A stretch of DNA of 64,000 nucleotides, taken from assembly GCF_015223355.1 (NCBI RefSeq), contig NZ_JADFFK010000002.1:62001-126000 (forward strand). The letters are read 5' to 3'. This stretch comes from Salipiger mangrovisoli (GTDB taxonomy: Bacteria; Pseudomonadota; Alphaproteobacteria; Rhodobacterales; Rhodobacteraceae). Shown here piece by piece: positions 48,801 through 57,384 of this stretch (within the stretch, counting starts at the first letter, position 1; each line of letters begins with the position of its first letter). The translations under genes and the position numbers were made by a program. The notes beneath the pieces are model-generated. The model searched no databases. It saw nothing but the letters and a program-made list of their open reading frames with translations, and was not told where the DNA came from.

Positions 48801-49467
48801 TGCGGGCCAGCATCTCTTCGGCGAGGGCGATGCCCTCGGGATGGCCGACATCGGCCCAGTGCCCGGGGTAGTCGAGCCCGTGCAGGCGGCCCTCGTCGCC
48901 CATCCGCTGCCAGAGCAGACGCAGCGAGAACACCTCCTCGGGTATCTCGGCCAGCAGCTCGGTCTTGAGGATCTGCGCGCCGGTGTAGACGTGATCGCCC
49001 GTCCAGCGCAGCTGACCGTCCGCTTGCAGCGTGAAGTCTCCCGCGCCCTTGCGGCCCACCGCGCGGGGCAGCGGCACGCAGAGCAGCAGCGCGTCCATGC
49101 GGGCGGGATCCCAGGCCTCGGCCAGCAGCTCCAGCGGGTTCGGCCCGGCCCAGACGGCATCGGTGTTCAGCGTGTAGACCGGCTCCGGCCCCAGCAGCGG
49201 CAGCGCGTGGCGCAGCCCGCCGCCGGTGTCGAGGATCTCCGGCTGCTCGACCGACAGCACGACCCCGCTGCGATCGAGATGCGCGGCGACCTGCTCTGCG
49301 CGGTAATGGGCGTTCACGACGCGCGTGGGCAGGCCGGTCGTCAGCTCGAGCGCGTGGTCCAGCAGCGGCTTTCCGGCGACCTCGATCAGCGGCTTGGGGC
49401 GGTCGGCGGTCAGCGCGCCCATGCGCGTGCCGAAGCCCGCGGCAAAGAGCATCACGGCGTGGGGCAT
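48793..49467 (-). CDS. murU: Nucleotidyltransferase, likely MurU (UDP-MurNAc synthesis)
   Basis: The 224-residue protein has the sugar-nucleotidyltransferase motif LFAAGFGTRMGALTADRPKPL and NTDAVWAG. Next to an AmgK-like kinase it fits the MurNAc-recycling pair in which AmgK makes MurNAc-1-phosphate and MurU makes UDP-MurNAc. The start (49465-49467) shares one base with the amgK stop; its end overlaps addB by eight bases. A glucose-1-phosphate transferase is less likely from context. Confidence 0.85.
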   Translation of the reverse strand: MPHAVMLFAAGFGTRMGALTADRPKPLIEVAGKPLLDHALELTTGLPTRVVNAHYRAEQVAAHLDRSGVVLSVEQPEILDTGGGLRHALPLLGPEPVYTLNTDAVWAGPNPLELLAEAWDPARMDALLLCVPLPRAVGRKGAGDFTLQADGQLRWTGDHVYTGAQILKTELLAEIPEEVFSLRLLWQRMGDEGRLHGLDYPGHWADVGHPEGIALAEEMLARNV

Positions 49468-50426
49468 CAGGATTTCAGCCTTTCGAGGGTCTCGGGCGTG
49501 GGCGCGGGCAATGCCGGGTCCAGCAGGGCGCGGAGCCCGGCCAGGGCCGGATGCGCCAGGTCGGTTTGCAGGTTGTCCCAGACGCGCGGGATCAGGTCGA
49601 TGTACTGCGGCTTGCCCCGGGTCTTCGCGAGCGAGGCGAAGATGCCGAGGATGCGCAGGCTGCGCTGCACGCCGAGCACGGCGAGCGCGGTGCGGAAGCT
49701 TGGCTCGTCGGCGCCGGTTTGCCCGAGATAGTGACCGATGCAGGCCTCGGCGGCCTCGGCGGAGACATCGCGGCGCGCGTCGCGGATCAGCGAGATCAGG
49801 TCATAGGCGCGCGGGCCCTTGAGGGCGTCCTGGAAGTCGAGCAGCCCGGCCCGGCCCGCGCCCTCGCGGTCGGGCAGCCAGAGGATGTTCTCGGCGTGGT
49901 AGTCGCGCAGGATCATCACGTCGGTCTCGGGGGCGTGCTCGGCGATCAGGTCGTGCAGGGCGGCGATGACCGATGCGCGGGCCTCGGGGTCCTGCGGGGC
50001 GCCGCTGCCGGGGACGTAGGCGTCGAAGGCGAGTCCGGTGATCTGCGACAGATGCGCGGCGTCGGCGACGGGCAGGTCCTCGGGCGGGTCAAAGCGGTGC
50101 AGGGCGATCAGCGCGTCGGTTGCCACGAGATAGAGCCGCTTTTCGGCCTCGGCATCGGTGCAGAGCCGCGCCACCAACCCGTCGCCGAGGTCTTCCAGCA
50201 GCAGTTTCCCCGGTACCTCGGCCAGCACGCGCGGGGCGCTCAGGCCGATCGACCGCAGGTGCCGGGCGAGCCGGGCGAAAAGCGCCACGTCGCCCTCGGG
50301 GTCGTCCATCAGGATCGCCGAGTCGCGGCCACGGGTCAGGCGCGTGTAGCGGCGCGACGAGGCGTCGCCGGCCAGCGGATGCGCCTCGGCATCGGCCCAG
50401 CCCGCTTTGAGCAGAAAGTCTTTCAC
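49467..50426 (-). CDS. amgK: Anomeric sugar kinase, AmgK-like
   Basis: This 319-residue APH-fold kinase has the catalytic loop LRDYHAENILWLPDR and the metal loop LLDFQDALKGPRAYDL near residue 205-235. AmgK phosphorylates MurNAc and GlcNAc at the anomeric carbon in cell-wall recycling; the partner murU follows directly. The GTG start (50424-50426) overlaps the tsaE stop as GTGA and has a GGAGGGG site. A longer frame upstream lacks family similarity. Confidence 0.88.
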   Translation of the reverse strand: MKDFLLKAGWADAEAHPLAGDASSRRYTRLTRGRDSAILMDDPEGDVALFARLARHLRSIGLSAPRVLAEVPGKLLLEDLGDGLVARLCTDAEAEKRLYLVATDALIALHRFDPPEDLPVADAAHLSQITGLAFDAYVPGSGAPQDPEARASVIAALHDLIAEHAPETDVMILRDYHAENILWLPDREGAGRAGLLDFQDALKGPRAYDLISLIRDARRDVSAEAAEACIGHYLGQTGADEPSFRTALAVLGVQRSLRILGIFASLAKTRGKPQYIDLIPRVWDNLQTDLAHPALAGLRALLDPALPAPTPETLERLKS

Positions 50427-50884
50427 GAGAGCCCCTCCAGGCGGCTGTCCCAGCGCGCGTCCTGCCAGTCGAGCGTCACCTGCCGGGTCTCGTCGCCGGT
50501 CACCTCGAAGGCGAGGGTCAGCGCCGCGGCGGGGGTGAGGTCCGCCAGCCGGTCGGGCCATTCCACCAGGCAGATCGCCTCGTCGAAGGCCTCGGTCAGA
50601 CCCAGTTCGACCACCTGGTCGGGGTCTGACAGGCGGTAGAGGTCGGTGTGCCAGAGCTCGCCCGTGGGCACGTCGTAGACCTGCACCAGCGTGAAGGTGG
50701 GCGAGGGCACGTCCTCGGGCTCGTCCATCAGGGACTGGATCAGGCAGCGGGCGAAATGGGTCTTTCCCGCGCCGATGCCCCCGATCAGCAGCAGCACGTC
50801 ACCGGGACGCAGGCGCGGGGCAAGCGTGGCGGCCAGCACGCAGGTTGCGTCTGGAGAGGGCAGGGACAGGGCGCGCGTCGTCAT
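50423..50884 (-). CDS. tsaE: tRNA threonylcarbamoyladenosine biosynthesis protein TsaE
   Basis: TsaE is the ATPase of the complex that adds t6A to tRNA. The 153-residue protein has Walker A GGIGAGKTHFARCL near residue 40, VPSPTFTLVQ and HTDLYRL, all typical. It heads the operon with amgK, murU, addB and addA. Its start lies about 50 bases from the PAS-protein stop, in the same direction. Confidence 0.95.
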   Translation of the reverse strand: MTTRALSLPSPDATCVLAATLAPRLRPGDVLLLIGGIGAGKTHFARCLIQSLMDEPEDVPSPTFTLVQVYDVPTGELWHTDLYRLSDPDQVVELGLTEAFDEAICLVEWPDRLADLTPAAALTLAFEVTGDETRQVTLDWQDARWDSRLEGLS

Positions 50885-50932
50885 GGCGCGAAGATACCGC
50901 CCCGGCAGTCACGCGCAAGCGGCATCCGGAGG

Positions 50933-52438
50933 TCAGCCGGAAGCGGTGGCCATCTCGGGCTCGACAGAGAAGCGCAGGAGCGTTGCGCCGCCGGGCATGG
51001 GCACGACGCGGCACAGCAGCGACCGGCCGTCGAGCATGTGCAGGGGGGCCTCCCAGGCGGCGCGGTCACGCAGGCTCAGGGCAAAGTCGCGGATGTCGCC
51101 CCAGATCGGGCTGGGCGCGCAGGCGGCCTGCCAGCGGGCGGTCGCCTCGGTCACCGAGAGCTCTGCGACGCAGCTGTCGGGGTCTTCGGACCAGAGCGCC
51201 GTGTAAGCCTCGTTGCAGAAGCTGAGACCGCCCTGGTTCGAGAAGACCGCGATCGCCTCCTCGTGGCAGTCGAGCACGAAATGCGCCTGTTCAAGTTCCT
51301 GCCGGAAGCGCCGGGTGAGCGAGATCTCGGAGCTGATGTCCTCGAACAGGAACGCGATGCCGCAATCGGGGTGGGGCCGGCCGGTGATCCGGTAGGTCAG
51401 CCCCGAAGGCAGGTCCCAGGTTTCGACATAGAGGTCGGAGGACGCGGCGGCGATGACCCCCGACAGATGCTCGCGCCAGCTTTGGTAGTTCTTCGGCTCG
51501 GGCATCATCCGCCCCTCGCGCAGCGTGTCGAACAGGCTCATGAGATTGGGCCGGCTGCTGAGGAACTCCGCCGACAGGCCGGTGAGATCGATCAGTGCGG
51601 GGTTGAAGAGCACAAGCCGCCGGTCGCGGTCGAAGATGGCCAGACCGATGGGCAGATGCGCGAAGATCCGGGTCAGGGTCTGCAGGAAGTTGCGCTGGTT
51701 CACCTCGGAACGGATGATCGCATCGATATTGGTGGCGAAATGCATCCAACCGTCCCGGTTGCGGTGCGACTGCACCTCGTACCAGAATTTGCTGTCCTCG
51801 CCCCGCGCGCCGAGGGCGATGCGCGCTCTTTGGGTGTTGAGGCCGTCGGGCAGGGCAAGGTCGAAGGGCGCAGGCCCGGTCGGCGCGGCGCCGACCTGCG
51901 CGCAGGCATCTTCGTAGGCGGCGTTGTACCAGGTCACGCGCTGGGCCTCGTCGGACTGCCAGATCGGGCAGGGCACGAGCGCGATGGCCCGTTGCAGCCG
52001 GGGGGTGTCGGCCTGATCCTGTATCATGCGCAGCTGCTGCCCGTCGGTCAGGCATCCCGCCTGCACGTGCAGGCGCAACATCGTTCCTTCGGGGAGCAGG
52101 AAGAGCCGCGCGCCCGATGCGTTGAGCGCGGCGAAACTGGCGGCCTCCTGCGGCGGGGCGTCGGGCAGCGGGCCGAAGAAGGGTTCAAGCCGGTGCCGCA
52201 GCGTGGCCCAGTCGGGCAGCTCGCCGTCGCCCAGGTCGAGCAAGCTGCGGGCGCCCTGGGTCATGTGGGCGACCCTGTCGCCGATCAGCAGGATTTCGGT
52301 GTCCGCGGTCTTGAAGGGCAGCGGCGGCGGGACCCGCTCGGGGCTGTCGGCAGCGCGTGGCGCTCGGGTGAAGACCGAGCCGAAGAACGCTGCGACTCCG
52401 GCGCCGATACCGATGGCAAGCGCGATTGTCAGCTCCAA
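50933..52438 (-). CDS. PAS-domain sensor protein without kinase domain, DivL-like
   Basis: The 501-residue protein has one N-terminal membrane segment (IALAIGIGAGVAAFFG) and several PAS-type domains: around 145-250 (ALVPCPIWQSDEAQRVTWYNAAYEDA), 260-360 (FAHLPIGLAIFDRDRRLVLFNPAL) and 370-495 (FVLDCHEEAIAVFSNQGGLSF). No histidine-kinase or ATPase motif follows. In Rhodobacter a PAS-domain DivL homologue works in the CckA-ChpT-CtrA phosphorelay. The TTG start (52436-52438) has a strong GGAGG site, and a perfect CtrA-type box lies 50 bases upstream. The DivL identity is an inference. Confidence 0.8.
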   Translation of the reverse strand: MELTIALAIGIGAGVAAFFGSVFTRAPRAADSPERVPPPLPFKTADTEILLIGDRVAHMTQGARSLLDLGDGELPDWATLRHRLEPFFGPLPDAPPQEAASFAALNASGARLFLLPEGTMLRLHVQAGCLTDGQQLRMIQDQADTPRLQRAIALVPCPIWQSDEAQRVTWYNAAYEDACAQVGAAPTGPAPFDLALPDGLNTQRARIALGARGEDSKFWYEVQSHRNRDGWMHFATNIDAIIRSEVNQRNFLQTLTRIFAHLPIGLAIFDRDRRLVLFNPALIDLTGLSAEFLSSRPNLMSLFDTLREGRMMPEPKNYQSWREHLSGVIAAASSDLYVETWDLPSGLTYRITGRPHPDCGIAFLFEDISSEISLTRRFRQELEQAHFVLDCHEEAIAVFSNQGGLSFCNEAYTALWSEDPDSCVAELSVTEATARWQAACAPSPIWGDIRDFALSLRDRAAWEAPLHMLDGRSLLCRVVPMPGGATLLRFSVEPEMATASG

Positions 52439-52487
52439 CCTTGGCCTCCGAATTGCAGGACGTCCTGCCTGATTAAGGGCTCAGGGG

Positions 52488-52502
52488 TTAAATTTCTGTT
52501 AA
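52488..52502. promoter_or_regulatory. CtrA box (TTAA-N7-TTAA) upstream of the DivL-like gene
   Basis: TTAA-ATTTCTG-TTAA matches the full CtrA consensus exactly, between the regB stop and the DivL-like start. A further TTAA lies nearby at 52473. Confidence 0.7.
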
Positions 52503-52549
52503 TCTTGAGCGGGCAATCAAATTGATCGCGGGATCCGTGCTCTGCGGTT

Positions 52550-53938
52550 TCAGCCGTCGAAGCTGGGGTTGTCGCCAATCGCGCTTCCGGGCGGCAGATC
52601 GGGGGCGACGATGGTCTCTCGTGGCCAGACAAGCTCGACCACCGCGCCGCGACGGGTGCCGGGCGGGGCCGGGGTGGTCGGGTCCGAGCCATTGGCGAAA
52701 CTCAGCTCGGCACCGGAACGCTCCAGCAGCGTCTTGGCGATGAACAGACCCAACCCCATGCCTTCGTACTCGGGGCGGGCGCGGCGCTCGGCCTCGTTGC
52801 GGCGGCGGCGGATCATCGGGTCACCGATGCGGCCGATCAGCTGCGGCGGAAAGCCCGGCCCGTCGTCGATGATCCGCACGGTGATGCGTTCGGCGTCCCA
52901 TCCCGCCTCGATCCAGACCCGGCTGCGGGCGAAATCGACTGCGTTCTGCACGAGGTTGCGAAGCCCGTGGATGACCTCGGGGTGGCGCAGGATCTGCGGC
53001 ATCGGCATCTCGGTCTGGTCGATCGTCTCGAGCGTTACCAGCTTGCCGCGGTTCTCGTGCGGTTCGGCGGCCTCGCGGATCACCTCGGTCAGCGGCGCGC
53101 GGCGCAGGTGCAGGTCGTCTTTCCCGGCCCGGCCCATCGAGCGCAGGATGTCTCGGCAGCGGTCCGCCTGCGCGCGGATCAGCCGCGCATCCTCCTGCAG
53201 CTCGGGGCGGTCGTCGAGTTCCTCGATCAGCTCGGCCGAGGTCAGCTTGATGGTTGCCAGCGGCGTGCCGAGCTCATGTGCCGCCGCCGCCACCACGCCG
53301 CCGAGGTCGTTCAGCTTCTGCTGTCGCGAGAGCGCCATCTGCGTGGCGTTGAGCGCGTCGGACATGGCGTTCATCTCGGTGGTGACCCGGCGCGCATAGA
53401 CCGACAGGAAGACCAGCGCGATGGCCACCGCGACCCATTGGCCAAAGACGAAGAGATCGGGAATCTGCAACACCTGCCCGTCGAAGGTGTGCAGGGGGAC
53501 ATGAAAGAAGACCATGCCCGAGATCAGCAGGAAGGCGGTGACGTTGAGCACGATGGTCGAGCGCAGCGACAGCATCACCGCCGAAACGGTCACCGGCCCC
53601 AGCACCATCACCGAGAACGGGTTGTGCAGCCCGCCGGTGAGATAGAGCAGGAAGCACAGTTGCAGCAGGTCGAACATCACCATCAGGAAGTTCTCGGCTT
53701 CCGACAGGCGCTTGGTTTCGGGGAAGATCAGGCTGGCGACAAGGTTGCCGAGCACCGAGATGCCCACGGCGAGGTAGCACAGGCCAAGCGGCAGCTGCAG
53801 GTCGTAGATGGATTGGGCGACCACCAGCGCGGCGATCTGGCCGACGATCGCCACCCAGCGCAGCAGGATCATGGTGCGCAGGCGGATGAAGGTGCTGCGC
53901 TCTCCCTGCCAGGGCAGGACTTGGTCCGTCGGGCTCAT
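52550..53938 (-). CDS. regB: Redox sensor histidine kinase RegB/PrrB
   Basis: RegB controls photosynthesis, respiration and nitrogen-fixation genes with RegA. The 462-residue kinase has six membrane helices, the quinone-site heptad GGLHNPF near residue 100, the H-box HELGTPLATIKL near residue 225, and the redox cysteine in ADRCRDILRSMG near residue 265, all as in RegB. The ATPase motifs are LVQNAVDFA and EGMGLGLFIAK. ATG 53938 lies opposite senC. Confidence 0.96.
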   Translation of the reverse strand: MSPTDQVLPWQGERSTFIRLRTMILLRWVAIVGQIAALVVAQSIYDLQLPLGLCYLAVGISVLGNLVASLIFPETKRLSEAENFLMVMFDLLQLCFLLYLTGGLHNPFSVMVLGPVTVSAVMLSLRSTIVLNVTAFLLISGMVFFHVPLHTFDGQVLQIPDLFVFGQWVAVAIALVFLSVYARRVTTEMNAMSDALNATQMALSRQQKLNDLGGVVAAAAHELGTPLATIKLTSAELIEELDDRPELQEDARLIRAQADRCRDILRSMGRAGKDDLHLRRAPLTEVIREAAEPHENRGKLVTLETIDQTEMPMPQILRHPEVIHGLRNLVQNAVDFARSRVWIEAGWDAERITVRIIDDGPGFPPQLIGRIGDPMIRRRRNEAERRARPEYEGMGLGLFIAKTLLERSGAELSFANGSDPTTPAPPGTRRGAVVELVWPRETIVAPDLPPGSAIGDNPSFDG

Positions 53939-54104
53939 GCCGGTGCCTTCTTTTTCCGTGCGGTCTTTGCTTGATCCCCGGAGGGCAATCGTTAGGTCTG
54001 GGAGTGTTATGTCCGGGGCGGGGATTTGCAATCCGTCGCGCCACGATATCGATCCCGCATGCCCGCCCCGCATACTCGCCCCACATACCCGCAAGGAGAC
54101 CGCC

Positions 54105-54731
54105 ATGAAACCCGCCACGCTTGTCGCCATCGTCGCCGCCGGAGGGCTCGTTGCGCTTTCGGCCGGGATCTGGGTCGCGACGCAATGGGGGCGCGGCGAC
54201 GATGCCTTTGCCGACTGCCGCGAGGGCGCGGTGGCCGGCGGTGCGGGTGCCATCGGCGGAGCCTTCGAGCTGGTGCTGCCCGACGGCCGGACGGTCACCG
54301 ATGCCGAGGTCATCACCGAGCCGACCCTGCTCTATTTCGGCTATAGCTTCTGCCCGGACATCTGCCCGCTCGACAACGTCCGCAACGCCGATGCGGTCGA
54401 TCTTCTGGCCGAGAAGGGCTATGCCGTGACCCCGGCGATGATCACGGTCGACCCGGCGCGCGACACGCCCGAGGTGATGGGGGCCTATGCCGCCAACATC
54501 CACGAGAAGATGCTTGGCCTCAGCGGCACGGAGGCGCAGATCGCGCAGGCGGCGCAGGCCTACCGGGTCTATTACAAGAAGAACGACGAGGATCCCGAGT
54601 TCTATTCGGTGGACCATTCGGCCTTCACCTACCTGGTGCTGCCCGGCAGCGGCTTCGCCGAGTTCTTCCGCCGGGACGTATCGCCAGAGCGGCTGGCCGA
54701 GCGCGCCGCCTGCTTCATCGACCACATGTGA
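54105..54731 (+). CDS. senC: SCO1/SenC/PrrC family protein
   Basis: The 208-residue protein has an N-terminal membrane anchor (ATLVAIVAAGGLVALSAGIWV) and the copper-binding CxxxC motif SFCPDICPLD with the His in VDHSAFTYL. It helps assemble cytochrome c oxidase and influences Reg signalling. It is divergent from regB and followed by regA, matching the classical regB-senC-regA cluster. AAGGAG precedes ATG 54105. Confidence 0.95.
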   Translation: MKPATLVAIVAAGGLVALSAGIWVATQWGRGDDAFADCREGAVAGGAGAIGGAFELVLPDGRTVTDAEVITEPTLLYFGYSFCPDICPLDNVRNADAVDLLAEKGYAVTPAMITVDPARDTPEVMGAYAANIHEKMLGLSGTEAQIAQAAQAYRVYYKKNDEDPEFYSVDHSAFTYLVLPGSGFAEFFRRDVSPERLAERAACFIDHM

Positions 54732-54752
54732 GCCAAGGATCCCGTCCGAGAT

Positions 54753-54781
54753 TTGACCGCATGTCGCGGGCGGGATAAGAG
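54753..54781 (+). promoter_or_regulatory. Putative promoter of regA
   Basis: TTGACC (54753-54758) and TAAGAG (54776-54781) are separated by 17 bases in the senC-regA gap, 47 bases upstream of the regA GTG start. Confidence 0.45.
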
Positions 54782-54828
54782 AAATTCTCATACGGCGCTT
54801 GAAGCCGGTCCATAGGACGGGGGCCCCC

Positions 54829-55383
54829 GTGGCGGAACTGACACAAGACGATCTGGGCGATGATCGCTCGCTTCTGCTGGTCGATGACGACGAGCCTTTC
54901 CTGAAGCGCCTGGCCAAGGCCATGGAAAAACGCGGATTCGAGGTCGAGACCGCGGAGTCGGTCGCCGCTGGCCTGGCCATCGCCAAGGCCCGGCCGCCCG
55001 CCTATGCGGTCGTCGACCTGCGGCTCGAGGACGGCAACGGGCTCGACGTGGTGGAAGCGCTGCGCGAACGCCGCCCCGACAGCCGCATCGTGGTGCTGAC
55101 CGGCTACGGCGCGATCGCCACGGCGGTGGCCGCGGTGAAGATCGGCGCCACCGACTACCTGTCGAAACCCGCCGATGCGACCGATATCACCAACGCGCTG
55201 CTGTCGCGCGGCGACGACCTGCCGCCGCCGCCGGAAAACCCGATGAGCGCCGACCGGGTGCGCTGGGAGCACATCCAGCGGGTCTACGAGCTGTGCGACC
55301 GCAACGTCTCGGAGACCGCGCGGCGGCTCAACATGCACCGCCGGACGCTGCAGCGCATCCTCGCCAAGCGCTCGCCGAAGTGA
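54829..55383 (+). CDS. regA: Photosynthetic-apparatus response regulator RegA/PrrA
   Basis: This 184-residue response regulator has the receiver start LLLVDDDEPF, phosphoacceptor in VVDLRLEDGNG, lysine in DYLSKPAD, a Pro-rich linker (LPPPPENP) and a Fis-type helix-turn-helix SETARRLNMHRRTLQRILAK. It activates and represses redox genes when phosphorylated by RegB. GTG 54829 gives exactly the usual 184 residues. A hairpin and dispersed repeat follow. Confidence 0.97.
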   Translation: MAELTQDDLGDDRSLLLVDDDEPFLKRLAKAMEKRGFEVETAESVAAGLAIAKARPPAYAVVDLRLEDGNGLDVVEALRERRPDSRIVVLTGYGAIATAVAAVKIGATDYLSKPADATDITNALLSRGDDLPPPPENPMSADRVRWEHIQRVYELCDRNVSETARRLNMHRRTLQRILAKRSPK

Positions 55384-55405
55384 GCGGGAGCGCCCTGCGG
55401 GCGCT

Positions 55406-55440
55406 GGCCTCCGGCGGGGATATTTCTGCCTAGAAGAAGT
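55406..55440 (+). repeat. Dispersed intergenic repeat, copy 4
   Basis: GCCTCCGGCGGGGATATTTC plus TAGAAGAAG, shortly after the regA stop and its hairpin AGCGCCC/GGGCGCT (55389-55405), is a copy of the dispersed element with an AGAAGAAG tail. Confidence 0.6.
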
Positions 55441-55445
55441 CAGGG

Positions 55446-55475
55446 GCCGCGCGCCGCAAGGGGCGCGGCTTTCTT
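55446..55475 (+). terminator. Terminator downstream of regA
   Basis: GCCGCGC (55446-55452) pairs with GCGCGGC (55463-55469) and is followed by TTTCTT. Confidence 0.75.
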
Positions 55476-55490
55476 GGGGGTCGGAGGGGG

Positions 55491-55979
55491 TCAGAGGTCG
55501 TAGCGCTTGAGCACCTTGTCCACGGTGCGGCCGTCGCCGAGACGGTCGTCGCGGATATGGCCGTAATCCTCGAAGCCGCGGCTCTGGTAGTAGATCAGAC
55601 CGCCCTCGTTGTCGGCGCGGATCTCGGCGTTGATCCAGGCGTAGCCCTCGGCGCGGCAGGCGGCGCGGGTGGCCTCGAAGAGTGCCGAGCCGATGCCGAG
55701 GCCGGTGCGCCCGACCCGTGCGAAGCTGGCGATCTGGGCCACGCTGGCGCCGAGCTTCGGGTGCGGCTCGACCCATTGGAAGCCGAGCAGCGCGCCCGCC
55801 TCGTCCTCGGCGACATGCCAGATGGCCCGCGGGGCGTGCATCCAGGCGCGCAAATCCTCTGCTCTCACCGGGTCGGTCATCGCGGTGGTGCCGCCCCGGG
55901 CGATCACCTCGTTGAGCAGCTCGGCCATGGGCCGCGCGTCGAGCGCGCCGGCGCGGCGGACGGTGACCGGCGCGCTCAC
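55491..55979 (-). CDS. GNAT family N-acetyltransferase (PAT-like)
   Basis: The 162-residue protein has the acetyl-CoA motif VGRTGLGIGSALFEATRAA and the opening VTVRRAGALDARPMAELLNEVI. NEGGLIYYQSRGFEDYG is like phosphinothricin-type acetyltransferases. The acceptor amine is unknown. Its start overlaps the next gene's stop by four bases, forming a fkbM-HD-GNAT operon on the minus strand. Confidence 0.88.
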   Translation of the reverse strand: MSAPVTVRRAGALDARPMAELLNEVIARGGTTAMTDPVRAEDLRAWMHAPRAIWHVAEDEAGALLGFQWVEPHPKLGASVAQIASFARVGRTGLGIGSALFEATRAACRAEGYAWINAEIRADNEGGLIYYQSRGFEDYGHIRDDRLGDGRTVDKVLKRYDL

Positions 55980-56578
55980 AGCTCGGCCAGTAGCTCTGCG
56001 TGGCGCGCGGTATAGGCGCGGCGCACCTCCACGGGCGGGCGCAGGTGGATGTCGAGCCCCGCGATCAGCGCCGGTTCGGGGCGCTTGAAGAAGCGCGAGG
56101 CCTCGGTTTCGGAGAAGCCGGCGATCTGGGTGGCTTCCATCCAGGCCGAGACGTTGTCGGCCTTCTTGATCTGCTTCTTGAGGCGGAGGGCGGGGGCGGC
56201 GGGCAGGCCGAAGCGGATGTGGATCGCCGCCGCCAGCCGCGCGTCGAGCTCGCCGTAGCCCGGACCGACGGCCGCCTTCACCGGAGAGATCATGTCGCCG
56301 ATGACGTATTCGGGTGCGTCGTGCAGCAGGGCGAAGAGCCTCTCGGCGGGCTTGGCGCCGGGACAGAGGCGGCAGAACAGCGTTTCCACCAACAGCGAGT
56401 GCTCGGCGACGGAATAGGGGAAGTCTCCCTTGGTCTGGCCGTTCCAGCGGGCGACGAAGGCGAGCCCATGGGCGATGTCCTCGATCTCGATGTCGACCGG
56501 AGTGGGGTCGAGCAGGTCGAGGCGGCGGCCGGAGAGCATGCGCTGCCAGGCGCGGGGGGGCTTGGACTTGAGAGGCAT
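55976..56578 (-). CDS. HD-domain phosphohydrolase, YfbR-like
   Basis: This 200-residue HD protein has [13 protein letters not shown], the HD pair in [15 protein letters not shown] and [20 protein letters not shown]; such YfbR-type enzymes hydrolyse 5'-nucleotides. ATG 56578 is chosen; an in-frame TTG six bases further upstream is possible. Only two bases separate its start from the fkbM stop. Confidence 0.88.
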   Translation of the reverse strand: MPLKSKPPRAWQRMLSGRRLDLLDPTPVDIEIEDIAHGLAFVARWNGQTKGDFPYSVAEHSLLVETLFCRLCPGAKPAERLFALLHDAPEYVIGDMISPVKAAVGPGYGELDARLAAAIHIRFGLPAAPALRLKKQIKKADNVSAWMEATQIAGFSETEASRFFKRPEPALIAGLDIHLRPPVEVRRAYTARHAELLAEL

Positions 56579-56580
56579 CT

Positions 56581-57261
56581 TCAAAGTTCGAGGTCTTCCG
56601 TGGCGTAGACGAAATTGCCGTGCAGCTTGCCGCAGACCCGGTAGCCGAGGCCGCGGAACGTGCGCTGGATCCAGGTCTCGTTGCCGTGGTTCTCGAGGAT
56701 CAGGATCGGGCGGCAGCGGTGGATGAGGTGATAGGCGCCCTTGAGCGCGCGCTTCTCGTGGCCCTCGACGTCGAGTTGCAGGATCGAGACCTGGCGTTCG
56801 CGGGGGATCGCGAAGTCGAGCATCGCCGCCTGCACCGGGGTGACTCCGGGGCCGGATGCCTCGGTGACATGCGAGAGGCCGCCGAGCGGCGCGCCCTCTT
56901 CGTCATGGGTGCGGAAGTGCAGCGTCTCCTCGGCGTTCGACAGGCCGACATTGGTCAGGGTGACATTCTCGAGCGCGTTGAGCCGGAGCGTTTCCACCGC
57001 GCAGGCGTAGCTGCCGGGGTTGGGCTCGAAGGCCCAGAGCCTGGCGCCGGGGGCCAGCGCCGCCGCGACGCCGGGCAGGAAATCCCCGAAGAAGGTGCCG
57101 GCGTGGACCACGTCCCCGTGCCCCGCGTGGGCGCGCATGAAGGCGATGGTCTGCGGCTCGTAGACCTCGCCGGCCCGCACCGCCTTGACCGCGGGGCGCG
57201 TATCCAGACCTTCGGGCAGGCAGTAGCGCCCGTAGGCATTGCTGGGAACAGGCTGGTCCAC
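56581..57261 (-). CDS. FkbM family methyltransferase
   Basis: The SAM-dependent methyltransferase (226 residues from a GTG start) shows [31 protein letters not shown] and [16 protein letters not shown], the FkbM signature. Substrates of family members are sugars and other small molecules. The GTG (57261) has a modest AGGACGAG site; a longer frame upstream runs into the ahcY leader. It heads an operon with HD and GNAT genes. Confidence 0.83.
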   Translation of the reverse strand: MDQPVPSNAYGRYCLPEGLDTRPAVKAVRAGEVYEPQTIAFMRAHAGHGDVVHAGTFFGDFLPGVAAALAPGARLWAFEPNPGSYACAVETLRLNALENVTLTNVGLSNAEETLHFRTHDEEGAPLGGLSHVTEASGPGVTPVQAAMLDFAIPRERQVSILQLDVEGHEKRALKGAYHLIHRCRPILILENHGNETWIQRTFRGLGYRVCGKLHGNFVYATEDLEL

Positions 57262-57319
57262 GCTGTGCTCGTCCTGCTGAAGATTATGCCTCTGTTTGCC
57301 GCGAATAGTGATCGACGTT

Positions 57320-57359
57320 GCGGGGCATGGCAAGGGATGCTACCCCGCGCAGCAATCCC
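57320..57359 (+). promoter_or_regulatory. Possible structured leader before ahcY
   Basis: GCGGGG (57320-57325) can pair with CCCCGC (57343-57348), while GGGATGCT (57334-57341) can pair with AGCAATCCC (57351-57359), giving a pseudoknot-like arrangement 25 bases upstream of the ahcY start. It does not match the SAH riboswitch consensus that I know. It may be chance. Confidence 0.3.
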
Positions 57360-57384
57360 GAGACTTGAATTGGAGCGCCGGACC

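Noticed and set aside
57262-57384. SAH riboswitch before ahcY
   Set aside because: The leader does not contain the conserved GAGCGCUGCAA and GCUCG elements; listed only as a possible other structure.
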